Below are positions 23,621-33,041 of a stretch of DNA of 64,000 nucleotides, piece after piece. The position numbers were made by a program, and so were the translations under genes. The notes under the pieces are model-generated. The model made no database searches, was not told the DNA's origin, and saw nothing but the letters and a program-made list of their open reading frames with translations. The stretch is from Elymus sibiricus (Eukaryota; Streptophyta; Magnoliopsida; Poales; Poaceae), in assembly GCA_039707655.1 (NCBI GenBank), contig CM077676.1:431001379-431065378 (forward strand), written 5' to 3'. The first letter of the stretch is position 1; the number at the start of each line of letters is the position of its first letter.

Positions 23621-25067
23621 CCTGCCCACTGCCAGTCTTGCATCTCTGTTGTGTTCCGAGTAGCCGGAGAACTCCTACAGGTGCATGCCTCCTGCGACAT
23701 GGTATTTGAAATACATGTCCCAATCGTCTTGGTTGTGGTCACATATGGTATGCATGAATCTCTGAGAATAATTTGGAATCATCTCATCTTCATGCTACTT
23801 CCAGCCAAGCAAACTTACTTATTTTTTTGATCTGTAGTTCATTTTTATTACAGGAGGCGATCTGAATTAAAGCAAGAATTCTACGGTGTCTGCTTGAATC
23901 AATTGTTCATCCCTACATTAACGAATAGGTATGGAGTTGCTTACTGTTACTTCAAAATAGCAAGACTGTCTGATACTTGCTACATAGTGATTACCACTAA
24001 ATATAATATCTATTTTCTTTAAGAAATGCTATGTGCATTTGTTCTCTGAAACTGGAAGTAATTTCATTGTACCGGCTTGTCAATGTTGAAGGATGTATCA
24101 CATTTTGTTTAGCTGTAGCTACAATCCAAAAGGGAGAAATGCAGAAGAATTTGTTCAGACTTCAGATATGTGTGGTTGAGGAGACAGCAACACCCAGCAT
24201 TCTGCACTACACACTTGACATATGTGCAAAGGTGAAAATTTCCCTTTTCTTGGTGCTTCTAATTATTGATGTCTGATGGTTAGGATAATAAGTATGTACT
24301 TTGTGATGCTTTTGTTTTGAGACGGTTTGTCATGATATATTATAGTTATATTCTCTCAGATGACATTTGTTTTGTTATCTCTGATTAGAGCTTGCTCTGT
24401 GTCCATGTATAGAAGAAAATTATTTTTGGGAGCGTACTATGACATTTCTGTGCCATGGCACATTTGATTTCAGCTTTTTAGAGCAAACAGATGTAGATAT
24501 CATGATAATCTTTTTCAAAGCATGTTCACGGAAATTACATTTATGTTGGATCATACTGAATTTTACTAACCTTGCCGGTAAGGCATCTGTGCATGATCGT
24601 AATTGTTCGGATATTATCATTCAACATGAATGGGCGGCCTCACAACCAATATATAGTTGTACCTCAATGGAACAACTTCATGTTAAACTGAAGTACCAAT
24701 CTGCATATTGGCCCTTCTGTATGTGTAGGCTTTTTGGCGATATAATCATGCAGGTTAACCATTCATACAATTGAAGTGACACATCTAGATTTTAACTAGA
24801 TTTTTGGGGAAAAGCTTTTGTATATTCCCCGCATTTGCTCTTAATTGTTATAGCTACTTTGCTATCTCCCTGCAATCTATATGAGCTGTGTGATCTGATG
24901 CTTTGAGTGAGAACACGCCTGATATGATTTACTTCTTTCTGCCCTGAATTAACAAGACACTCAGTTAATATCGTTTTGAAAAATAATGGATGGCAATGTG
25001 GATGTCAGATAGTTTTAAGGATTTGATTATGGTAGTTTTACCTATGACGATAACAAAATACAAAAGA

Positions 25068-25137
25068 TACACACACACACACGCACGCGCACACACACCC
25101 ACACCCACACCCACACCCACACACACACACACACACG
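25068..25137. repeat. CA/CCCACA microsatellite
   Basis: Seventy bases of ACAC repeats with interspersed ACGC and ACCC units lie inside the Helitron. The middle part is a higher-order (CACCCA) repeat. Confidence 0.9.
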
Positions 25138-25379
25138 AGTACTACCGAATTCTGTTGTTCTATAGGTCATCAGATATGTTCGTGGAGGCTTTGGCTAGCA
25201 AATTTGTTAATTTTTGCACATAGTATCCAATTAGATTTGCCAGATTTATTTTTTCACTCTGTTAGTTGCAGGCCTCAGATGATAACTTGCTTTGCTTTAG
25301 CCCGCAGGATCTTCAGTCAGATATAACGAGCAGAGCTCATCACAACATCATGTGACGTTCTCATCCATGTTGTCCTTCA

Positions 25380-25480
25380 CGATAAAGATGTCTTGGGGGA
25401 GACAAGAGAGCATCCGAGCATGACCATGTTGAACTTGATGTCTTGCCGCAGTACGAGCGGCTGTTGTCCCTTGATCCAGG
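25380..25480 (+). other. Possible captured exon in the Helitron (unrecognised)
   Basis: One open frame includes DHVELDVLPQYERLLSLDP and runs to a good splice donor, CAG|GTATGA, at about 25480. I do not recognise the protein family. The other two frames are less protein-like. Support is only the open frame plus the donor. Confidence 0.25.
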
Positions 25481-26525
25481 TATGACTTCCGGAGATTATT
25501 TCACTAATTAGCTCTACCCAGTGTAGATCTGGCACGTCCACTTCTATATGAACCAAAATATTTCAAGGTGATGCATTGTGTCGTGGTCGTTGTCTGTGCT
25601 ATCCCTCTCCCTCATTTGTGCTAATTTGATTACTCTTTTTTTAATACTGTACATGATCATTATGGTGTTTATATATAGAAGGACGGCAGATTTAGAAGGA
25701 CAAATGACTCTCACGTATGGCAGTGTTCACAGATTGTTTTGAGGGCAGTGCACCGTCAGCTTTCTCATAACATGTTGGTAGATTTTATTTATTGTCTTCT
25801 TAAGAAGTAGATCGACCCAAAACATTGTTCAGATTTACGGGTTGTTTATTTTCATAGATTTATAATCCAAATACACGACCCAGTACAAGATTACGAGCTT
25901 GGAGTCGTCCTTTTCGTTTGGGAGGGCAGATTTGGTACTAAACACCTCATTGGTGTTGATAACCTTGTACTATGAAAATCAATGGTAATATGAATAGACT
26001 GATACTGGTACACACAGGGTGACAAGGAGTTATTTTTTTCATTCCTATATGCAGCTTTTCTGAGACTAACCGATAGTATTGTGCTGCCAGAACACTGTAC
26101 GCTTAGTACTGGTTAAATTTTATTAGCAGCAAGTCATATGCTTTGGTTTGGTGGTGCACACCGCAAGAGGTCCTTAAATTTAGGGACCCATCAAGCCGCA
26201 GTTTTATGGTTCTCAAGAAAATTCTAAATATTTTGGTACGAAATCGGTCTTTTCGTCATCCCATTGTTCTGATTTAAGTTGGATGACTTTCATTCAGTTA
26301 GAAGTATAAGAGCCGCAACAGTTGCTGAAGGGTTTTATTCAGTTAGAAAAAAACTTCCACATAATCTTGTTGCCAATAAAAATCAGCTATTAAGAAACCA
26401 TTTTACAAAATAGATACAAGATCGTTATCAGTTTGAGATGTACAACTCCCAACTTGTCTTCTTGCTACTATTCTGTGCAAGTGTATCCTGTTGAATGGCA
26501 TTGTACTTGTACATACTACAATTGC

Positions 26526-26637
26526 AGGCAAAACAAAGTGATGGATGGTCTACAAGATAATATGGATGAATTAATCTCCAGGGTAAAAGAAGCTAACCAG
26601 CGTGCATCTGTTTGGTTTGAAATAATATTGCCTTGAA
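26526..26637 (+). other. Possible captured exon in the Helitron (helical peptide)
   Basis: An acceptor-like ATTGCAG precedes an open frame containing MDGLQDNMDELISRVKEA, which has heptad-like spacing suggestive of a coiled coil, and ends at TGA 26634-26636. The family is not recognised. It could equally be chance. Confidence 0.2.
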
Positions 26638-27422
26638 AATGTATGAGTGTAGTCTTGGCATCTAATGTTGCAGAATCAAACATTGATGCTGCCTTACTAA
26701 GCATGTATGTAAATTCTCTTGCGGAGAAAAAGTATTAACTTGCAATTTGCAACATTGTCCCCAAAATGAGGTTCACACATATCATCTGTTTTTATGTGGT
26801 TTGTTATTTGTGATCAACCCAAATGCTTAGAATTTTTGATAGCATCATCAATGATCTTTATTTATAGCAAGATAAGTAATGAAAAACTGCCTGCAACAAC
26901 TTTAAACCTAACTCTCGGTAGCTATAAGGCCTTAAAACGTTGTTTCCGATCTCCCATCCTGACTTGAAAAGTATGGTACCATCTCATATGATGAATGTTA
27001 CTTTGGCGCACACCTCGTCCCCCTTGATAGCGGCGGTGGATCGACATGAACACTAGGGGAGGGGATCAAGGCGGAGAGCGGGGCAGTTGGCGGGGGGACT
27101 CCTCCTTGGCTGTCTGTGGGGAAGTATGGTGTGAAGGAGAGAGGGCACCATGGCGACGGTGAGGTGGGCGTCATCCGGTTTTCAAGGATTGGGCTTTAGG
27201 GAGAAATGTCCTGCTATGGCGGAAAACCGAGCGGGAAGGGGAGGGTCCGACAGGAAAAGGGAAGGGTACGTCGTGGGGTGTTTTTTTTGGACCGCGTGTT
27301 GGAGACAACATGGTGGATAGTCTCAACAACCATATTTCTCCTTCACATATGGGCTAGATTTAGGGCGAGCCCAGACTGTCCAGATGGTTGGATTTTGGTG
27401 ATCCTGGATGCTTGTTTGATAT

Positions 27423-27620
27423 CCGTACACGCTAGGACGTATGAGGGAAAAATGAACTTCAACCTTGGAGACGACCTAATCGTTTGGTTGATTCATTTAT
27501 GTGAATTATAGCCCGTAGCAACCCGTACACGCTAGGACGTATGAGGGAAAAATGAACTTCAACCTTGGAGACGACCTAATCGTTCGGTTGATTCATTTAT
27601 GTGAATTGTAGCCCGTAGCA
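27423..27620 (+). repeat. 100-bp tandem duplication at the Helitron 3' end
   Basis: The unit beginning CCGTACACGCTAGGACG at 27423 repeats at 27523 with three visible differences. Both units end in the GCCCGTAGCAAC that forms the left arm of the terminal stem, but only the second is followed by the right arm and CTAG. Confidence 0.9.
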
Positions 27621-27640
27621 ACGCACAGGCGTTCTACTAG

Positions 27641-27840
27641 TGGTGGATAGTATTCAAGACAGTTCCCCCCATTTTACTTTGTTAATGTTGGGTTTTGAGG
27701 CAACACCAAACATATATTGGGCCACACGCGCACACTACCATAAGCATGTTAATTAGATTTGGGAAGCATTAGAAAACGATTAGCTTGTTGCAGCACTTCC
27801 CCCAGCGGTGCATCCACTCTACACTGTTGTGACGCACATT
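27641..27840 (+). repeat. Diverged repeat B, copy 2, right part
   Basis: Continues the homology to 20320-20570 directly after the Helitron: TGGTGGATAGTA, CATTTTACTTTGTTAATG and the GCATGTTAATTAG block. Confidence 0.75.
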
Positions 27841-27882
27841 TTCTCACGTTATGAAAAAATGCCCAATAAAACAATGTTCATA

Positions 27883-27954
27883 TCATGAGGTGTGACTTGA
27901 ACCGGGGTCTCTCAGGTGAGAGCCGAGTATCCTAACCACCTAGACTACGACAGA
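27883..27954 (-). tRNA. tRNA-Glu(CTC) relic, degenerate 3' half
   Basis: The minus strand reads TAGTCTAGGTGGTTAGGATA, then CTCGGCTCTCACCTGAG and GGTTCAAGTC. These are the D arm, an anticodon arm with loop CTCTCAC (anticodon CTC) and a T-loop of plant nuclear tRNA-Glu. The T stem and the acceptor 3' strand do not pair with the 5' strand (TCTGTCG against CACCTCA), so it is a pseudo-tRNA or a tRNA-derived repeat rather than a working gene. Confidence 0.65.
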
Positions 27955-27955
27955 A

Positions 27956-28409
27956 TCATGACAGTGCAAATACTAGAACATATCTGTTCGCTCACACCAC
28001 ACAAACATGCACTAGTACATGCAAGCCATATTCTTGGCTAGCTGGGCATAAGCTGACATGGCTATAAACCAACCACAAACCGAGAGAAAACAACATTTGC
28101 TCTATTTGATCCGTTACACATTTGAATTCCGCCGTGTATCAGACAATGCATACACATGGACTGTTGAAAATTCAGACAAGGCGGATCGTGAGAATCCAAA
28201 CCAACTCGTATGCTGTGTTTTTCTTGGACAGAGTTGGAGAAACCTGCCTGCCTCCCTACGTTGAGCAGACAACCATACACGCGGTATGCAACTAATCAAA
28301 TATTCAAATACCACCACAAACTAGTCAACGGCTCATCATGCATCATGTTTATCTTGCAAGGCTTTTGCTTTCACGGAGCACTGCAGAAAGATATCTCAAA
28401 CTGTTTGTT
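27956..28409. other. Intergenic, nothing recognised
   Basis: It has short open frames only and no repeat partner seen elsewhere in the window. Confidence 0.4.
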
Positions 28410-28410
28410 A

Positions 28411-28913
28411 CTCCCTCCGTATAAAAATATAAGACGTTTTTCTTTTTCTTTTTTGACACTGTAACCGGATATTGTCTTTGGAGGCCGAGCTCCATGGAGC
28501 TCGGTTTTGAAAAATTTGAATTTTGTCGAATTTCATATTTTCTACATTTCAAAAAATTCTGAAAAAAACACACATATACATGAAGGCATAACACACATGT
28601 GTGTAAATTTTCAGGGCAAAATACGTTGAAATGAGGACTGTGCAGAAAAGACAAATCTGGAGCTTTTTAACACATGATACTATTCATCCTCCCATGCCAT
28701 GAATTTGTCTTTTTTTGTACAGGTCGCATTTCAACGTTTTTCATTCTGAAATTTTACAGACATAACATACATGTTTACTTGCACAATTTTTTTCAGATTT
28801 TTTTGAAACCGAAAAGTTTGAATTTTGATTTGCTTTCAAAAAAGGCCTCCATGGCTCCGGGGAGCCAAACGTCCGCTCTCCACTGTAACGTCTTATATAT
28901 TATACAGACGGAG
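28411..28913 (+). mobile_element. Stowaway-type MITE (about 79 bp), split by a nested MITE
   Basis: It starts CTCCCTCCGTATAAAAATAT and ends, on the complementary strand, CTCCGTCTGTATAATATATA. The near-matching terminal repeats are flanked by TA on both sides (28409-28410 and 28914-28915), as in Stowaway/Mariner MITEs. Without the nested insertion it is 55 + 24 bp. Confidence 0.88.
28466..28880. mobile_element. Mutator-type MITE nested in the Stowaway element
   Basis: The 415-bp insert is flanked by a perfect 9-bp duplication CACTGTAAC (28457-28465 and 28881-28889), the length typical of Mutator-like elements. The ends are imperfect inverted repeats around a CCATGGAG core (TTTGGAGGCCGAGCTCC on the left, its diverged complement on the right). 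It has no coding capacity. Confidence 0.82.
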
Positions 28914-28915
28914 TA

Positions 28916-29822
28916 CAACGCTACATCATGCGGTCTTAACACTACTGAAAAAATGAATGTGATTACGGTTCATAACGACACACACTGTATTTTAAGAAAA
29001 GTCCACATTACAACCCTGAACTTGCCACTCGGTTTAAGTACAAAACCGATCAACCCAAACCCCGAACTAAACATCCGGTTTAAGTTTCATTCCCCCTCCC
29101 GGAACTTGCCACGCGGAAGGAAAAAAAACTCCCTCTCCCATCGTCGGTCCTCTTCGCCAGCGATGGCGCTCCGGCCGGCCTCTCGGCAGCAGCGACGCTC
29201 ACCATGCCGTGAGCTCCCCTCCCACCTCAAGTCGCTGCTCATCTTCCCCATCGACCACCCGCTTCGCGACCACCTCCTGCTCACGGTCGCCTTCGCGCTC
29301 TCTGGGCTGCTCGTGTCCTTGGGGAGGAGGAACCATTGCTCGCGGGGCTAATCGGTGCGCTCCTCGCCCCCTCTCCGGGTCCTTGTTCTCCATCACCACC
29401 CTCTCCATCTGCATTGCATCTCTCCTAGTAGTCGATCTAGCTGTGCAAAACAAAAATTCGCAAGAGCCACATACGATTAATTATTCAATCACGGTGATCT
29501 ATTGATTCCGGGCGAAGTCCGACGAAGGACGGTCACCTTACGCTTGCTGTCGGCAGCGACAAGGAGGCACACGCGGAAGGTGATGAAGACGACGACCCAC
29601 CCATGGCCTTGCAGGAGCATCGACAACCGGACGGCAACCACGACCAGGGGTTGGCGCCCTGATCCTCCCTGCTCCCTCGCCGACGTCCGCCGAGCTGGGA
29701 GACGTGGCGTAGGATCCGAGGTGGCCGCGGCACGGGCGCTTACTCTCTCCTCTGGTGGAGCTTGGTTTGGTGGCGAGGAGATTCGAGGCGGCTCTGGCTG
29801 TTGATCTCGGAGACATGAGCAC
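28916..29822. other. Intergenic to GC-rich stretch; unrecognised 62-codon frame
   Basis: From 29163 an ATG opens a GC-rich frame (HLKSLLIFPIDHPL, LLLTVAFALSGLLVSL) ending at 29351. It is hydrophobic in its second half and could be the first exon of a gene interrupted by the LTR element at 29823. No family is recognised and no splice structure could be confirmed. Confidence 0.3.
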
Positions 29823-30797
29823 TGTTAGGAATAAGCCACGCCACGGTGGTGATCAGCGTGTGCGCGTGTTGGTCGAGTCCGGACGCCGGTGCGTGGCCGC
29901 GTCCGTGGCGAGTGAGCCCAGTGTGAGTGCGTGCGTGCGCGGCGTGCATGCGGCCGGAGTCAAGCAGCAGCGTGTGGCGTGCATGTACGTAGTTAGCTAG
30001 GTGTGCGTTCAGGCTGCAGAGTGGCCGGTGAGTCTGGCTACTTAAGCCATGTAATCCAGCCCATTGTGGCGCCGCGGTGTGTTGCCGAGCCGGGGTATGT
30101 GCCCAGTCTGCGGCCGAGGCGCCGTTCGTCGGCGTGGCACCGTTCGTGCGGCATGGCGTTCGTCGCCTGAAAAAATCCAGTGTCCCCTCCTTCTTCTTCC
30201 TCCGTTCGGCCCCAACAATTGGTATCATGAGCTTGGTTGTCTTGGGCGTCATTCCCCTTGCCGGAGGCGTGCCGGCGGTGGCGGCGTTCGCCGGCAGCTG
30301 CGCGATGAAGCTCCGGGCCGTGTGTCGGCCTGAGGAGATGCGCGGCGCTGCGGCTGTCAACGGCATGTGTTGCCGGAGCCGGAGGAGATGGCGTATGTCG
30401 CCGCGACCGGAGACGAGGAAGACGGCGTATGTCGCCAGAACGTCAGGCGTGTATCGCCGGCGGAGAAGGAGTTCGGCGTGTGTCGCCGAGGAAGAGGGTG
30501 GAGGCTGCGTCAAGCGTGGTGGAGGCCGTAGCGGCGGCCATGGCAACGACAACGACAACGACGGAGCTGCAGCAACTCCAGCGACGGCAAGGCAGGTCGT
30601 GGCTTAGGGGGAGAATGTTAGGAATAAGCCACGCCACGGTGGTGATCAGCGTGTGCGCGTGTTGGTCGAGTCCGGACGCCGGTGCGTGGCCGCGTCCGTG
30701 GCCGTGGCGAGTGAGCCCAGTGTGAGTGCGTGTGCGTGCGCGGCGTGCATGCGGCCGGAGTCAAGCAGCAGCGTGTGGCGTGCATGTAGTTAGCTAG
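29823..30797 (+). mobile_element. Small non-autonomous LTR retrotransposon (Copia-like signals), 3' LTR truncated
   Basis: A 395-bp 5' LTR (TGTTAGGAAT to CCCAACA, 29823-30217) is followed by a primer site containing TGGTATCATGAGC. A 398-bp internal region comes next, then a purine tract (TTAGGGGGAGAA, 30604-30615) and a second LTR starting TGTTAGGAAT at 30616. The LTR copies agree for about 180 bp (to 30000 and 30797) and then differ completely, so the 3' LTR is cut off or recombined. The internal part has no gag or pol. It contains repeats of a GTATGTCGCC word and an open 176-codon frame (30077-30607) with no known domain. It resembles TRIM/SMART-class elements in size. Confidence 0.75.
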
Positions 30798-31097
30798 TTG
30801 GCTCCATGCATGGTTGGAGTTAGTTGCGCTGGCCGAGTCATCCATAGGAGCTATTCTAGGAGGTGGGCGTCCGAGTGTGTGCATTGTTCTTCGTCTTCCA
30901 CCTCCGTGAGTGTGAGTGAGTTGCCGATTTGCAACGACAAGCACTTGCTGGAGTCGAGAGGAGCAGAGGTGATCGATGGCAGCGATATGGCTTCTCCCAA
31001 CCTGAGCTACTACGCTATGGGATGGATGAGCCCGACCTCCGCTCGTATCTGACCGATCATAGGGACAAGCTCCGGGAACCCGCCCACGCACTCAATG
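30798..31097 (+). other. Unassigned 300-bp stretch between the small LTR element and the DUF1517 upstream region
   Basis: The peptide-like frame GFSQPELLRYGMDEPDLRSY, open from about 30929, runs past the end of this stretch and stops at TGA 31130-31132 in the DUF1517 upstream region. It could be LTR sequence from a different family member or a gene fragment. The copy at 14633 starts exactly at its right border, so it was not part of the copied donor. Confidence 0.3.
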
Positions 31098-31620
31098 ACA
31101 TCCTGCTTCTCGTTTTAGTGTTAGCGGGGTGACATTTTAGTGTTAGTGCATGATAGTTCGTTTGTTTTGGGCCAAATTTCTTCAAAAACTGCCATCCATG
31201 CGATCTGGATTCTGTGGTTGTGCGGGTGTTCGCTGAAGCCTCCCTCCCAGTGAACGTTCGCCAGTCATCATTACCGTTATTTAAATGATTTCTTAATGGG
31301 AAGAAACTTGTATATCTACGTCATTGTACATCTCAATTGATTGTGAGAGCTTCAACCCCAGGAAGCTTAGTGAATTAAAGGATTATTACTCCGCATATAT
31401 TATCTCTATAGCGCGGTATACTGTAGTATGTGCTAGTAAAACTAAGTTTTTTGCCTGATAAAAAATTTGCACATAAATATCACAACAATATTTCAATTTG
31501 ATTTCTTAATTAACGGGGAATTCGTATATCTACACGGCTGGCAAACGGGGCTAGTAAAAGAATCTTCGCGTTGAAAACGGGGACTAAAACCCTTCACCAA
31601 ACCCTGGACCTCCGCTTCTG

Positions 31621-32371
31621 ATGGCGGTCACCGCCGGCTGTTCCGACGGTACGATCCCCCTCTCGGAACCGCGACGCCACGCGGCGGCGCCTGCACGGGC
31701 GCCCAATCTCCGTTTCCCCGTCACGCCCCCGCCCAGTCGCGCAGCCTCGAAGTTGCCGCCGACTAGCCATGACGACGCGGCGGCCCGTGAGGTCCCGGTT
31801 GCTGTCGCCCTGCTACTCGCTGCCGCGGCCGCGAACGTGGCCATGCCGCCCACCGCGATCGCCGCGTCCGGCGGCTCCATGGGCGGGCGCTCCTCCTCAA
31901 GATCCAGCAGCTCGTCCTCGCGCTCGTCCTCCTCCTCCTCTTCAAGATCCACTAGCTCGTCATCCTCAAGACCATCTTGGTACGACTCTTCTGCGACCCA
32001 CGAATCGGTCGGGACGGCGGCCGCGCCACCCGTGGATGCTGCGGACGTGGACGGCGCCGTACTCCTGCTAGCGTGGGCGATGCTCACCGGCCTCATTCTC
32101 CTGGCTCTCGCCGTGTGGCACTACAACCGGCCGAGGAGAACCGTGGTCAAGCTCCAGGTAGGTTCACCTGATATTTTCCCATTCATAAGCAATTGAGGAG
32201 TACCTTTTTTGCCTCTGCTTACAAAAGCATGATGCTGGTCGATCGATGGAGTTCATGATGATTTCAGGTTGCATTGCTGGGCCTGGCAAAGCCGTTCCAG
32301 AAGGAACTGAACGAGATTGCTGAGAAGGTTTGAGTCTTCCAACCAGCGTTGGTATAAGTTCAAATTGACAG
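31621..32371 (+). pseudogene. DUF1517-family gene (plastid protein), exons 1-2, broken
   Basis: Exon 1 (31621-32157) encodes 179 residues: an Ala/Pro-rich N-terminus typical of plastid targeting, a Ser-rich tract (about 91-119), one membrane segment (about 146-167) and the family motif TVVKLQ at the exon end. A GT-AG intron (32158-32267) leads to exon 2, VALLGLAKPFQKELNEIAEK, which matches the start of the DUF1517 domain; that family includes thylakoid/envelope proteins such as FLAP1. One extra T at 32329-32331 creates TGA (32331-32333). Ignoring it restores SSNQRWYKFKLT up to a donor at 32372. The next intron holds two CACTA transposons and no later exon is seen before the window end. It is probably a pseudogene, unless the extra T is a sequencing error and the gene tolerates a very large intron. 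Confidence 0.8.
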
Positions 32372-32472
32372 GTGATGAATGTGCTTTCTCAGTTTTCAGT
32401 CTCTAGGTGTAGTTAAGTGTATATGAATATGACTGCTCTGCATTGACTTCCATGCCCTCTTTATGCAATAGC

Positions 32473-32690
32473 CACTAGTAGAAAACAGGGCATTAGTCCC
32501 GGTTCCTAAGGGCCTTTAGTCCCGGTTCTGCAACCGGGACTAAGCAATCGGGACTAAATGCCCCCACTTTTAGTCCCGGTTGTGTTACGAACCGGGACTA
32601 AAGGAGCTCCACGTGGCCGTTGTGGGGCGCCCAGGCAGGAGGACTTTTAGTCCCGATTGGTAACACCGACCGGGACTAAAAGGCAGCCAC
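32473..32690. repeat. Left terminal and subterminal repeats of CACTA 1
   Basis: TTTAGTCCCGGTT and its complement AACCGGGACTAAA occur repeatedly, mostly as short hairpin pairs. In En/Spm, subterminal motifs of this type are bound by the TnpA protein; the same role here is inferred. Confidence 0.85.
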
Positions 32691-32730
32691 GCGTCAGCAC
32701 CTGCCAAGCGCTTTTTTTTTTTTGAAATGA

Positions 32731-32762
32731 GGGGTTTAGGGTTTTGGAGGGTTTAGGGGTTT
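32731..32762 (+). repeat. Telomere-like GGTTTAGGG stretch in CACTA 1
   Basis: Irregular GGGTTTAGGG repeats directly inside the subterminal repeats. A longer version occurs at the same place in CACTA 2 (54553-54612). Confidence 0.6.
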
Positions 32763-33041
32763 CATATTGTGTTTCCCCCTTTTCTTTTTGTGTTTACCAT
32801 TCAATTCTTTTACATTTAGGGTTTTCGTTTTTATTTTACGTTTTCGATTCAACTCGACACTAACTACTACATATAGCAATGAAGGAACCATTACACAAAT
32901 CGTCATGAATATAGAGAGAAGTGACCTCTCTTTCTCCGTGCTTGGTCGAACAACAAGTTTTCGTATATCTATTCGACGCTACTACGTATAGTACACGTTC
33001 ATGCATATATACAATGTAACATCTCTTACGATCCCTAATAT

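Larger units (their letters stand above)
22758..27640 (+). mobile_element. Helitron, non-autonomous, 4,883 bp
   Basis: It starts with TCTCTATTCC after an A and ends with CTACTAG before a T, giving the A|T insertion and CTRR 3' end of Helitrons. About 10 bases before the end is a short stem (GCCCGT at 27611-27616, ACAGGC at 27625-27630, one mismatch). No inverted repeats or target duplication exist. The paralogous segment at 20090-20570 provides the empty site: left homology stops exactly at 22757 and resumes exactly at 27641. No Rep/helicase coding sequence is visible, so it depends on other elements. It contains GC-rich and exon-like pieces that may be captured host sequence. Confidence 0.85.

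Noticed and set aside
29740..30558. 272-codon minus-strand frame
   Set aside because: It covers the LTR and internal region of the small LTR element, is His/Arg/Pro-rich, and is a composition artefact.
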